This document shows positions 1 through 8,446 of a stretch of DNA of 25,000 nucleotides, piece by piece. The first letter of the stretch is position 1; each line of letters begins with the position of its first letter. The DNA lies in assembly GCA_963575745.1 (NCBI GenBank), contig CAUYUJ010021655.1, forward strand, positions 75,001-100,000, read 5' to 3'. Source of the stretch: Prorocentrum cordatum. Its lineage: Eukaryota > Sar > Dinophyceae > Prorocentrales > Prorocentraceae. The notes beneath the pieces are model-generated. The model worked only from the letters and a program-made list of their open reading frames with translations, ran no database searches and had not been told where the DNA came from. Both the position numbers and the translations under genes were made by a program.

Positions 1-436
1 TCTGAGTCGTCGTGGTCGTCGGCGTCGGCGGCTTCGTACGTCGGCGTCGTCGGCGTCGTCGGCGTGGTCGGCAGCGTCGTGTCGTCGTCGTCGCGCGTCG
101 TTGTCGTCGGCTTTGTCGTCGTCGTCGTCGTGATCGTAGCACGTCGTCGTCGTCGCGTCGTCGTGGTCGTCGCGACGCGTCGTCGTCGACGTCGCTGCCG
201 TCGTCGCCAGTCGTCGGGGTCGTCAGAGACGGCGTCGTCGTCGGTGTCGGCGGCTTCGTGCGTCGGCGTCGTCGTCGTCGTATCGCGTCGTCGTCGTCGT
301 TGTCACCGTCGTCGTCGGCGTCGTCGGCGTCCTCGGCATGGTGGGCGGGCGTCGTCGTCGTCGTCGTCATCGTCGTCGTCGTCATGATCGTCGCGCGTCG
401 TCGTCGTCGCGCGTCGTCGTCGTCGTCGTCGTCTCG

Positions 437-511
<75 letters not shown>

Positions 512-1089
512 GCGTCGTCGTCGTCGTCGGTGCCTTCGTTCGTTGGCGTCGTCGCCGTCGTCGTCGTCGTCGTAGCGCGTCGTCGTCGTCGTCGGCGGTT
601 GCGTTCGTTGGCGTCGTCGGCATCGTCGTCGTCGTATCGCGTCGTCGTCGTCGCGCGTCGTCACGCTCGTCGTCGTCGTCGTCCCGCTCATTGTCGTCGT
701 CGTCGTCGCCGTCGCCGTCATCGTCGTCCCGTCGCTGCGGTCGTCGTCGGCGTCGACGGGATCGTCGTCGTCGTCGTCGTCGTCGGGGGCGTCTGTGTCG
801 GCGGCCTCTTCCGTCGGCGTCGTCGGCGTCGGCTTTGTCGTCGTCGTCGTCATCGTGGCGCGTCGTCGTCATCGTCGTCGTCGTCGCGTGGTCGTCGTCG
901 TCGCGAAGAGTCGTCGTCGTCACGCGTCGACGTCGCTGCCGTCGTCGCCACAGTCGTCGGGGTCGTCGACGGCGGCGTCGTCGTCGGCGTCGGCGGCTCC
1001 GTGCGTCGGCGTCGTCGTCGTCGTATCGCGTCGTCGTCGTCGTCGCCGTCGTCGTCGGCGTCGACGGCGTCGTCGGCGTGGTGGGCGGG

Positions 1090-1135
<46 letters not shown>

Positions 1136-1259
1136 GACGTCGCTGCGGTGGTCGTCGGCGTCGACGGGGTCGTCGCCGTCGTCTATGTCGTCGGGGTCGT
1201 CTGCGTCGGCGGCCTCTTCCGCCGGCGTCGTCGAGTCGTCGGCGTGGCCTGCGGCGTCG
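1..1259. repeat. Degenerate (TCG)n tract with higher-order repeats
   Basis: Almost all of this stretch is built from TCG/GTC triplets with scattered substitutions, so every frame is open for long distances and gives only Arg, Ser, Val or Asp runs. These frames are not genes. There is a larger structure: landmarks near 191, 236 and 341 recur near 932, 973 and 1081, about 740 bp later. Another set near 733-801 recurs near 1141-1210, about 410 bp later. The tract therefore grew partly by duplication of long blocks, not only by triplet slippage. Confidence 0.9.
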
Positions 1260-1615
1260 CTCGATCCACACTGGGCCGGCGGCCCCCCGCCCTCCCAGGG
1301 CACCGCGGCGCCTCGCGGCTCCGCCTCGCCGCCTCCGCCGCCCTCTTCGCCGCCACCTTCGGGGGCGGGCGGACACGTACGAATGAGAGCGTGTACGCTC
1401 CACGTCAGGTGGAATCCTAATGGGGAGCATCTCCCTGACTATGTCAGCTCCGATGCTCCCGCAGCGCCACTGCGTCGCTGACACCATCCGACTACAACAC
1501 TGAAGCAATCCACTTGGAATAACGGAACAGCGCGCGACAGTGACCGGCCAGGTTAACGTCACCACATCGGAGGGGGCTGGACGGGCGGGAGGGGAGGTGG
1601 CCCCCGGGACCGCCA
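1260..1615. other. GC-rich sequence without recognised gene
   Basis: After the TCG tract the sequence becomes mixed GC-rich DNA, with less repetitive sequence from about 1380. Open frames here run in from the repeat and show no recognisable domain. I see no RNA gene or promoter. Confidence 0.5.
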
Positions 1616-1762
1616 TTCAGCCCCCAAGGAGCCCCCAAGAAGCCCCGAGAGGCCCCCAAGGCCCGAGGCATCCGCGAGAGGCCCCGGGAGGCCCCCAAGC
1701 AGCCCCCAAATGCCGCCACGAATCCCCCGAGAGGCCTCCCCAAGCAGCCCCCAAATGCGCCT
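1616..1762. repeat. GGCCCCCAAG-type short tandem repeat
   Basis: Short units of the form GCCCCCAAG or GCCCCGAGAG recur irregularly. A 20-bp piece, CCCCAAGCAGCCCCCAAATG, occurs near 1695 and again near 1739. The translation is a Pro/Gln/Ala low-complexity string and is not treated as a gene. Related GGCCCCAAG wording recurs near 3340-3410 and 4050-4100, so this is a dispersed low-complexity family. Confidence 0.6.
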
Positions 1763-2020
1763 CTTGTCCATGACCGAGTCTGGCCGAAGGCCACCAAAGC
1801 TACATCCAGTCTTGGCCAGCGGAAAGCCTTTCAATCGGCTCGCCCTGGGCGAAACGATTGAATTCGGCGGACACCCTGCGGGCCCTCGCCGTGCAAGGCG
1901 CCGAGACAAGCTAATGAGATGGAGAGAAGCATGCGTGAGGCATATAAGGAGGGGCCTCGCGGATTGCGCTGGCCGATGATGCTTCGAAGATGTTCCGGTG
2001 AGGGCAATTTCTAGGTATTC
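1763..2020. other. No recognised feature
   Basis: Mixed-composition DNA between two repeat blocks. No open frame with a recognisable domain and no RNA gene was seen. Confidence 0.4.
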
Positions 2021-2360
2021 TCCTGGGGCACGTGAAAACACAAGTGGCATGCGCTCCCAGGGCTAGGCGCATGTGCGCGACAGCTCCAGGGGCACGTGCA
2101 AGTACAGGTAATCTACGCCCCCGCGGCTACGAAAGCCTCGATTCGGCACACCCCTGACACATTTCCTGCCCCATACTACCTTGGAGCACGTGCACATGCT
2201 AGTGATTTTGTGCCCCCAGGGCCACGAACGCGTCGAGTCGGCATACCCCTCACGCATTTCCTGTCACATGAGAAAATACGAATGATCTGCGCTTCGAGGC
2301 CCCTCATGCCTGCCCCACATATCGCTGGGACGCGGGATAATACGAGTGATCTGCTCTCTC
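2021..2360. repeat. Degenerate minisatellite, about 66-91 bp period, with CACGTG cores
   Basis: About five diverged units begin near 2025, 2090, 2181, 2266 and 2327. Each carries a variant of G(G/A)GCACGTG, then an AAnTACnAGTGAT-like stretch, then GCnCCCnGGGC. The stretches at 2112-2175 and 2207-2270 are the clearest pair, sharing GCCCCC, ACGAA, TCGA, TCGGCA, ACCCCT and CATTTCCTG in order. CACGTG is exact near 2028, 2093 and 2188. Confidence 0.6.
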
Positions 2361-3435
2361 AGGCTCCTGGGACGCGTAAGGAATCAGTGATTTCCCCATG
2401 GGCATTCAAGCGTCTGTGAGAGGATGATCGCACGCTCGTGCGGATCTTTCGTGCTGGAGCTGTGTATCCTCTGAGACGCGTCGCTGCTCGGGGAAGGCCT
2501 GCCGCCAGTGTGGGGCAGCGCCTCCCTCGTTTCGCCACCACTGGGCCGAGTGCCCAACATATCATTTCTCACGAGCTGGTATTGCCAGAAGATACGGATT
2601 ACCCCTTCATTGGTGGTCTGCGGCGCCGAGGGTTCTCAGCAAGTCGGGGTGGGTCTGCTAGTCCGACTCCCAGAGCCCCACTGAGCGTGCGACCAAGCTG
2701 ACTGCCGCCGTTGAGATGGCGTTGGTTGTCCTGGGCACCGACATGGCTGAAAGGCTACATCCTCTTGACCACGAACTTCCTCAGGAGGTTCGTGATGCTG
2801 GAGCTTGATTTCTTTCTCGAGTGGAGATGCTCCAGAGCTCGGGTACTCCACAGTCACCATCTTCTTCTCCCCCCAACATGATACCACGAAACATTGCGAC
2901 GATTGGTGCCGACCCTGGTCGAAGCAGTTTCCCTTACACCTAATGATCGTAAAATCTGCGTGCAAACTTTCCCCTGGGGGTCCGCCGCGACTCCCGCTCT
3001 GCGGGCTCAACGACGGCATGTATATAAACATAAGAAAACAAGGCTGCTATTATCCAGCATGGCATGGAAGTTTCGACCTTCACGGCGACCCCCGCTTGCT
3101 GGGGATGAGCGGGATTCTAAAACATTTGGCCCTCCCCCCTCCCCCCTTCGCCCCCCCAAAGTCCAACATCTCGTTCAAGAGGAGGGGGGCAGTCCGCGTA
3201 TGGTGGGGGGGGTCTCCGCACAAACTCTCCAACGCTCCTCCGGGGCCCTCGGAGCCTCGACTTCCTCCAGCCCGTGGCCTCGAGGATGCCCCCCGGATGC
3301 CTTCCAAGACGGCCCAAGCAGGGCGCCAACGCGCCCCAGCGGCCTCAAGAACACCCGAGATGGCCCCAAGACGGCCCGCAAGGCCACGACGCCTTGAGAG
3401 GGCCCCGAGAGGAGCCGCCGACCCCGTCGGCGTGC
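2361..3435. other. Intergenic DNA, no supported gene
   Basis: The longest frames are a minus-strand frame at 3031-2636 and a plus-strand frame at 2805-3440. Neither has a domain I recognise, and both enter low-complexity C-rich sequence. An imperfect palindrome lies at 2770-2794. From about 3120 the sequence is C-rich and then GGCCCCAAG-rich. TATATAAA occurs near 3021, but nothing beside it supports a promoter call. Confidence 0.4.
2770..2794. repeat. 25-bp imperfect palindrome
   Basis: The left arm CACGAACTTCCT and right arm AGGAGGTTCGTG are separated by one base. Eleven of twelve positions pair and the twelfth is a T-G wobble. No function is assigned. Confidence 0.6.
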
Positions 3436-3459
3436 GGTGACGCGTTTTTTTTCGCATGA

Positions 3460-3506
3460 GTCGCCGTCGCCGTCGCTGTCGTCTTCGTCGTCGTCGTCGT
3501 CGTCGC
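3460..3506. repeat. (TCG)n tract preceded by an ACGCG-T8 run
   Basis: A short TCG/GTC tract. It is preceded at about 3439-3453 by GACGCGTTTTTTTTC. Nearly the same junction (GACGCG followed by ten T) precedes the CGN tract at 4650, so the two tracts share a boundary sequence. Confidence 0.7.
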
Positions 3507-3651
3507 TTCCCCCCTTTCTCTGGGCCTGGGACCTCCTCCTCCTCCTCCTCGCTCGCTGCAGCCCGACGGAGATCACACAACGCTGTCGCAGATCCGACCA
3601 GAAGCCCCTTTCCTTTGATCCCCTCCCTGGCGATGGGGAAGGGGAGGTCCC

Positions 3652-3945
3652 GGGGAAGGGGTCCCCGGCGGGGGGGGGGGGGGTCCTGCCCGGGGGGGGT
3701 CCCGGGGGGGGAGGGGTCCCGGAGGTCGTGGCCTCCCCCCCGGGCGGTCCCCCGTGGACAGGGGGGGGCGCTGGGGCGGTCCCCCCGTGCACAGGGGGAG
3801 CTCAAGACCCCTCCCCCGGCCTCCCCCCTGTGGACAAGGAGACCCCCCCCCGCCTCTCCCCTGTGGGCAAGGAGGCACCCCTGTCGACAAGGAGAACTCC
3901 TCACGACCCCTCCCCCCGGCCTCCCCCCTCCTCCAGGATCCCCCC
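3652..3945. repeat. G/C-homopolymer minisatellite with hairpin units
   Basis: Long G runs (3668-3725) are followed by units carrying GTGGACA or a variant between C and G runs. CCCCC-GTGGACA-GGGGG is at 3749-3765 and CCCCC-GTGCACA-GGGGG at 3782-3798. Degraded CCCCTGTGGACAAGGAG-like units follow to about 3895. The first two can form five-pair hairpins, and the G runs could form G-quadruplexes. Frames through it are Gly/Pro-rich artefacts. Confidence 0.75.
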
Positions 3946-4113
3946 CCCCAGGAAGCACCCTCTTCACGCTTATCGGCTGTTGCAGGGTGCTGCTTGTTTT
4001 GCCATCTGCCGCCAAGAGCCCTCAGATCCGCTCCAAGGCCCCTCCAAGTGGCCACGGCGGTTCCCCAAAAGTCTCCCAAGAGGCCCCCCAACAGAGCCCA
4101 GTAGGCTCTCGAG

Positions 4114-4138
4114 CGTCAGCGTCGTCGCCGCCGCCGCG

Positions 4139-4199
<61 letters not shown>

Positions 4200-4237
4200 G
4201 CGTCGGCGTTGGCGTCGGCGTCGGCGTCGTCGATGAC
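4114..4237. repeat. (TCG)n microsatellite
   Basis: A nearly pure TCG tract that degenerates into GGCGTC and GTTGGCGTC units on its right. It resembles the tract at 1-1259. Confidence 0.9.
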
Positions 4238-4663
4238 GCCGACGACGACTCTCACGACTCTAACGGCGCTGACGGCGACGTCGACGGATCTGACGCTGAC
4301 TCGGCCTCGGACGACGACCTGGACGACGCCGACGATGACGACGGCGGCAGCGACGACGCCTGAATCCCCGACCGTGCCCCCAGAACCAATTTTTCATCTG
4401 GGTCGTTTTCTGCTGACGGCCCTCTGGGGCCCTGGGGCCTGGCGGCCAACAACGGCCACAAAACCCCGCCGTGATGTTTCCACGACGCGAGGGGGCGAGG
4501 TTTTCGGGCCGTAGTCCAGCTCTTCAGCGGTCGTTCGGGACGACTGTGGCACCCCCAGAACGCCCACGGCGAGGCGCAGTTGCTGGAAGGCGTCCCGAAG
4601 CTGGACATCCGCCGAGGACCGACCGAAACGCCAGGGACCCGACGCGTTTTTTTTTTCACGACG
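4238..4663. other. GC-rich spacer without supported gene
   Basis: The left part (4238-4363) is GAC/GCC-rich and reads as an Asp/Ala string in one frame, a continuation of the triplet repeat. The remainder has no recognisable domain. A TCGTTTTCTGC segment near 4403, followed by GGCCCTCTGGGGCCC, resembles sequence near 12450 and 23113, so dispersed repeat fragments are likely. Confidence 0.4.
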
Positions 4664-4719
4664 CGGCGACGACGCCGCCGCCTCTGCCTCTGCCTCTGCC
4701 TCTGCCTCTGCCTCTGCCT

Positions 4720-4754
<35 letters not shown>

Positions 4755-4755
4755 C

Positions 4756-4838
<83 letters not shown>

Positions 4839-4840
4839 CA
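4664..4840. repeat. Compound microsatellite: CTCTGC, CCG and ACG tracts
   Basis: Roughly six copies of the hexamer CTCTGC (about 4680-4719) run into CCG triplets (to about 4740) and then a nearly pure ACG tract to about 4840. It is preceded by GACGCG and ten T. Polythreonine and polyarginine frames here are artefacts. Confidence 0.9.
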
Positions 4841-5948
4841 CGACACGCGGCGACCCGCGGCGGCGGCCAGCGGCGGCCAGCGGCGGCCCGCGGATCCGGC
4901 CGCCTCCGCCTCGCCGCCGCCCACCGCTTCGACGGCGGCGGAGGCTTCCTCCCTCGCCCTGGGGGGGCGCGGGGCTTGGCGCACTGGGTGGGAGGCGGCC
5001 GACGCCGCTGGGGGGGAGGGGGAGGAGAGAGGGGAGGGAAGGGAGGGGGAGGAGACAAGCTGGGTGCGCTCGCGCCATATCTGACGTCCTTCCCCCCCCC
5101 TCCCATCCCTTACCATGGGGTAGATCTCCTCTCTATTCGCACAGTCGGATGTCGTAGCAGGGCATAGCATTACATGGCATAGCATGGTGTTGAAGATCAA
5201 CGCGTAGCCTGACACAGCATGGTGGACAACTCTGCACGAGGCGTGGCGGATGGTCCGAAGACTTCCGGAAGCTCCAGGACACGCGCAGAAATTGCCGACG
5301 GCGACAACGACGCAGACGACAACGGCGGCGGCGGCGGGGGAAGCTGAGGCGGGCGAGGACGGATGCCAGGGAAGAGTACGGCGGGCTGCCAGGCTCGATG
5401 GTCTGGCTTCCCTGAGCAATCGGTTCCCACTGGGCCTGTGGACCCCTCACGGGGTCCAGTCGGATCGGCGCTTTCCAGCGGGGTCGTTTTTTGGGGGGGG
5501 TCCAGACCATCTGCCCAGACTGGCACCGCGTAACATGCAGAACAGGCATCAAAGGGCCGCTGCAGTGATTGCACCAAGGGCTGCCGAAGACGACTCCGCT
5601 CAACCTGCTGCTGCACACGCGACGTTGGTACCAGCGTGCGTTCAAAATGAATGAATGACGGCAAAAAAGCGTTGGAAGACTCGCCTCTTCGTTTAGAGGC
5701 CTGGCAATTTCCTTGTCGAAGAAAAAAGCGTGAACTTTGACGCCACTGACCGCCAACATGGGAATTGAGATCGCTACAACGACAATCGCCCGAAACGCCC
5801 TGCGTGGTCCCGCAAGCGACGCTGCTGGCAATGCAGGCGCTGGGCAGGACTCAAATTAACCAAGTTCCATCGCCCACTTTGTTTGGACGAAGGCGCTGCC
5901 GAATCAAACAAATAAGTGAATCTGGTTGCTCCTACTCGCTTCCTCACG
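4841..5948. other. GC-rich then mixed DNA, no supported gene
   Basis: 4841-5100 is CGG/CGGCCAG-rich and G-rich. 5155-5225 holds repeated GGCATAGCAT-like units. A minus-strand frame at 5831-5133 contains one hydrophobic stretch, but it has no ATG at its 5' end and no recognised domain, and it runs into GCA-rich low complexity, so I do not call it. A 34-codon ATG frame starts at 5759 on the plus strand with no supporting evidence. Confidence 0.4.
5472..5493 (+). repeat. Dispersed 22-bp motif, copy 1
   Basis: TTTCCAGCGGGGTCG followed by six T and a G. It matches the copy at 7712-7733 at 21 of 22 positions, in the same orientation. The second copy abuts the spliced-leader relics. Confidence 0.65.
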
Positions 5949-6176
5949 CTGCTCCTCCTCCTCCTCCTCCTCCTCCTCCTCTTCCTCCTCCTCCTCCTCC
6001 TCCTCCTCCTTACTCCTCCTCATCCTCCTCCCTCTCCTGCTCCTCCTCCTCATCCTTCCCCCCCTCCTCCTCCCTCACCCGCCTTCTCCACCCTTCCTCT
6101 TCCCCCCACCACTCCTCCTCCTCCTCCTCCTCCTCCTCCTCCTCCTCCTCCTCCTCCTCCACCTCCTCCCCCCCCC
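5949..6176. repeat. (TCC)n / (CTC)n microsatellite
   Basis: About 230 bp of nearly pure TCC triplets with short CAC and CCCC interruptions. It lies downstream of the 3' end of the minus-strand gene at 6300. The polyserine, polyleucine, polyproline and polyglutamate frames are artefacts. Confidence 0.95.
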
Positions 6177-6299
6177 GCTCGTTTTCATCTTCGTCGTCTT
6201 CAGGGTCGGCGGCACCGGCCGTTAGGCCTTCGCAATATACATACATCTTCCCTTTCCTACATTTCTATAATCTGTACAGGTGTGTCTACGTATACACAT

Positions 6300-7580
6300 T
6301 CAATTGTACCCAACATCTACCACAGGGTCTTGTGGGTGATTCATGAGGCGAAACACGGAATATTCTCCGCCACCATAGTGGACAAATGTTCCAGGGGGAG
6401 ACTGCCACAGGTTTGCCGAGCAAACGCCATAGCCCCTGGATAGCGAGTACAAGCCCTGTGTGCGGACGCCGCTGGTGAAGTTCTTCCAGTCCTGGTAGTC
6501 CTCTGCCGTGCACTGCTGGGTCGTAAGCGGCTCCCCGTGAACGGCAGAGGCGTAAAACGTCTGCCAGGCGCACGCGAAGAGTATGGCCGCCAGGACGACG
6601 TGAACTGCGAAGCCGATGGAGTTCGCCTTGAAGAACGGGGCCCTGAAAACGCCGAGCCACCAGAAGAACTCGAAGCTCATCCCAGCCAGAAATGACCAGA
6701 AATACAGAAAGCCACGTTGGCCCCAGGAGTTGATGATGAAACATTCCTGGTCGATATGCCTCCACAGCCATACGTAATTGCGGAGAATCACGGCGATGAT
6801 TCGGTTCCATCCAGGCGAAAATATCAACACCACGGCGGCCGCCATGTACTGGAAGTGGAGCCCATAAAAACCACGGCTTGCGACGTACACCCCACGGAAG
6901 AGGCAGACGAGGATACCGACACCTATGCCCACGAAGAACAGATTCTCCGCACCGCGCTTCGGCTGGACGTCACAGACGCCCAGCCCGATGGTGCCCAGCC
7001 CTGCGGCCAGGATGATGACGAACATCGTGACCTTACCGAACATGGCGTGGAACTTGCCGTAGGCGTCAATGCCAGTGTGCACAGCCATCCACATGGAGCC
7101 AAGCTGAACGCAGATCGCGGCCAGCATCATACAGGCGAACCACATGTGCATCTCCAAGACGGACGGGATCCCGATGTATGCGCGGTACGGGTTCTGCTCG
7201 TTCATCGAGTGCGGCATGTAGGGCTCCCCAGCCGACGTGTTCCACCAGCCCCTGTACAGGATCGACTTGAAGACCGAGTACATGAAGATGCAGAAGCAGG
7301 GGGTCGCATAGGCAATGGCGATGTACAGATACTGCCTCTTGAAAGCGTGCACGTGGTTGTCCCAGTCTGGGTCCAGCTCATCTCTCCTCTTGATGTCTGG
7401 CGGCTGCGGCGGCACTGCTTCGCCGATGAGGCCCCCCTGGACGCCCAAAGGCTGATAAGCGCGGGCCCCTGCGTCGAGCACCATGTGCGCTGGGCCGCGA
7501 GCCGACACTAGGTGGCTCATTGCAGGGGGCTGAAGGCCCTCTTGCTCCAGCGCGCCCGCGCGCGGAATCATCAAAGCCAT
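6300..7580 (-). CDS. Multi-pass membrane protein, DUF2306-like (probable retrogene)
   Basis: An uninterrupted 426-codon frame from ATG at 7580-7578 to TGA at 6302-6300. The first 75 residues are hydrophilic. About seven hydrophobic segments follow, near residues 83-106, 138-166, 184-204, 213-235, 238-266, 290-312 and 321-345, ahead of a hydrophilic C-terminus. The spacing of H145, H168, H178 with GK182-183, H242 and R260 recalls the DUF2306 family, in which histidines lie in or beside helices and may bind haem; this assignment is from memory of the family pattern. The first ATG is preferred, although another in-frame Met lies at residue 4. No intron is apparent. Two near-complete spliced-leader copies lie 88-130 bp upstream on the same strand, which is why I infer a retroposed mRNA. 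The reading frame is intact, so it may still be expressed. The substrate is unknown. Confidence 0.8.
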   Translation of the reverse strand: MALMIPRAGALEQEGLQPPAMSHLVSARGPAHMVLDAGARAYQPLGVQGGLIGEAVPPQPPDIKRRDELDPDWDNHVHAFKRQYLYIAIAYATPCFCIFMYSVFKSILYRGWWNTSAGEPYMPHSMNEQNPYRAYIGIPSVLEMHMWFACMMLAAICVQLGSMWMAVHTGIDAYGKFHAMFGKVTMFVIILAAGLGTIGLGVCDVQPKRGAENLFFVGIGVGILVCLFRGVYVASRGFYGLHFQYMAAAVVLIFSPGWNRIIAVILRNYVWLWRHIDQECFIINSWGQRGFLYFWSFLAGMSFEFFWWLGVFRAPFFKANSIGFAVHVVLAAILFACAWQTFYASAVHGEPLTTQQCTAEDYQDWKNFTSGVRTQGLYSLSRGYGVCSANLWQSPPGTFVHYGGGEYSVFRLMNHPQDPVVDVGYN

Positions 7581-7667
7581 CGCCGCCGCTGGGCCAGCCG
7601 GGCCGAGCGAGCTTCGGCTGAGAACTGCGACGAGCTAATGAAGCCGAAAAGACCTGATTCCAGATGG

Positions 7668-7710
7668 CTTGAGCCAAAATGGCTATGGCTTTAGCTAAAA
7701 TGGCTACGGA
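7668..7710 (-). other. Tandem relic dinoflagellate spliced leaders
   Basis: Read on the minus strand, 7710-7689 matches the 22-nt dinoflagellate leader (D-CCGTAGCC...GGCTCAAG) at 20 positions, counting the free first base. 7688-7668 matches the leader from its second base at 20 of 21 positions. The two are directly joined, AG to CC. A third, weaker match (10 of 15 to the leader's last 15 bases) may follow at 7667-7653. The leader is normally added to mRNA by trans-splicing, so genomic copies upstream of a coding region indicate reverse transcription and reinsertion of processed mRNA. Two joined copies imply at least two rounds. Confidence 0.88.
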
Positions 7711-7711
7711 T

Positions 7712-7733
7712 TTTCCAGCGGGATCGTTTTTTG
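7712..7733 (+). repeat. Dispersed 22-bp motif, copy 2
   Basis: This copy differs from 5472-5493 by one base and begins one base beyond the outer spliced-leader relic. It may mark the older sequence into which the retrocopy was inserted. Confidence 0.6.
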
Positions 7734-7782
7734 AAGTCCCCGGGGCCCGACGAAGGGGTGGGGGGCTTCTGCGGCCCAAACA

Positions 7783-8270
7783 ATCAACGAACCGGGACCG
7801 AATGTGTAAGCACTTCCGATGGTTTTTTCGGAGTGGTTTTTATAGATTTTGGGGCCTATTTGGAAGGACCGAAAACCATGCCGTGGCATGGCGCTGAGCA
7901 GAATGACGCCAACGCTGCAACGGGAGCACGATTCGGAACCAGCGGAAGCGCGGAAATGAGGCCAGCGCTTCAGCGGGAGCACGATTCGGAGGACGCGTAA
8001 CCTGACATAGTATGGCAAAATGACGCCCCAAAGGGGGACCTCAAAAATCAACGAATCGACAACGAATGTGTAATCACTTCCGATGTTTTTTTGTTCGGGG
8101 GGGCATTTCCTAGATTTTGGGGCCTATGTGGAAGGACCGAAAACCATGCCGTGGCATGGCGCTGGAATTGATTACGCCAACGCTGCAGCGGGAGCACGAC
8201 TCGGAACGAGCGGAAGCGAGGAAATGAGGCCAGCGTTGCAGCAAGAGCACGATTTAGCCCGAAAATGAAG
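7783..8270. repeat. 264-bp direct tandem duplication
   Basis: Copy one starts at 7783 and copy two at 8047, both with ATCAACGA. They share, in order, GAATGTGTAA, CACTTCCGATG, TAGATTTTGGGGCCTAT, GGAAGGACCGAAAACCATG, CGTGGCATGGCGCTG, GGGAGCACGA and GAAATGAGGCCAGCG. Inside each copy a unit of about 65 bp ending GGGAGCACGATTCGGA is itself repeated. Part of copy one (ACGCGTAACCTGACATAGTATGG, 7993-8015) is similar to 5200-5222. No coding potential is supported. Confidence 0.8.
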
Positions 8271-8358
8271 CCAGCGCATCAGCGAAAGCAGCATTTTGAA
8301 CAACACAGCGAAAATCCGTTTCCCAAGAATCCTGTGTTTAACAAAACCAATCCGCAGA

Positions 8359-8446
8359 GGGGAAGAGAAGGAGAAGGAGGAGGAGGACGAGGAGGAGGAG
8401 GAGGAAGAGGAGGAGGAGGAGGAGGAGGAGGAGGAGGAGGAGGAGG
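8359..8446. repeat. (GGA)n microsatellite
   Basis: Nearly pure GGA/GAG triplets directly upstream of the Ser/Thr repeat gene. The frame of that gene reads AGG here, so the true N-terminus is not identifiable. Confidence 0.9.

Noticed and set aside
12-1481. Long overlapping open frames on both strands
   Set aside because: They are translations of TCG triplets (Arg, Ser, Val, Asp runs) and are open only because the triplet lacks stops.
5133-5831. 232-codon minus-strand frame with one hydrophobic stretch
   Set aside because: No ATG at its 5' end, no recognised domain, and its second half is low-complexity.
6717-7511. 264-codon plus-strand frame opposite the membrane-protein gene
   Set aside because: Charged, no domain, and exactly antisense to a gene with clear membrane helices.
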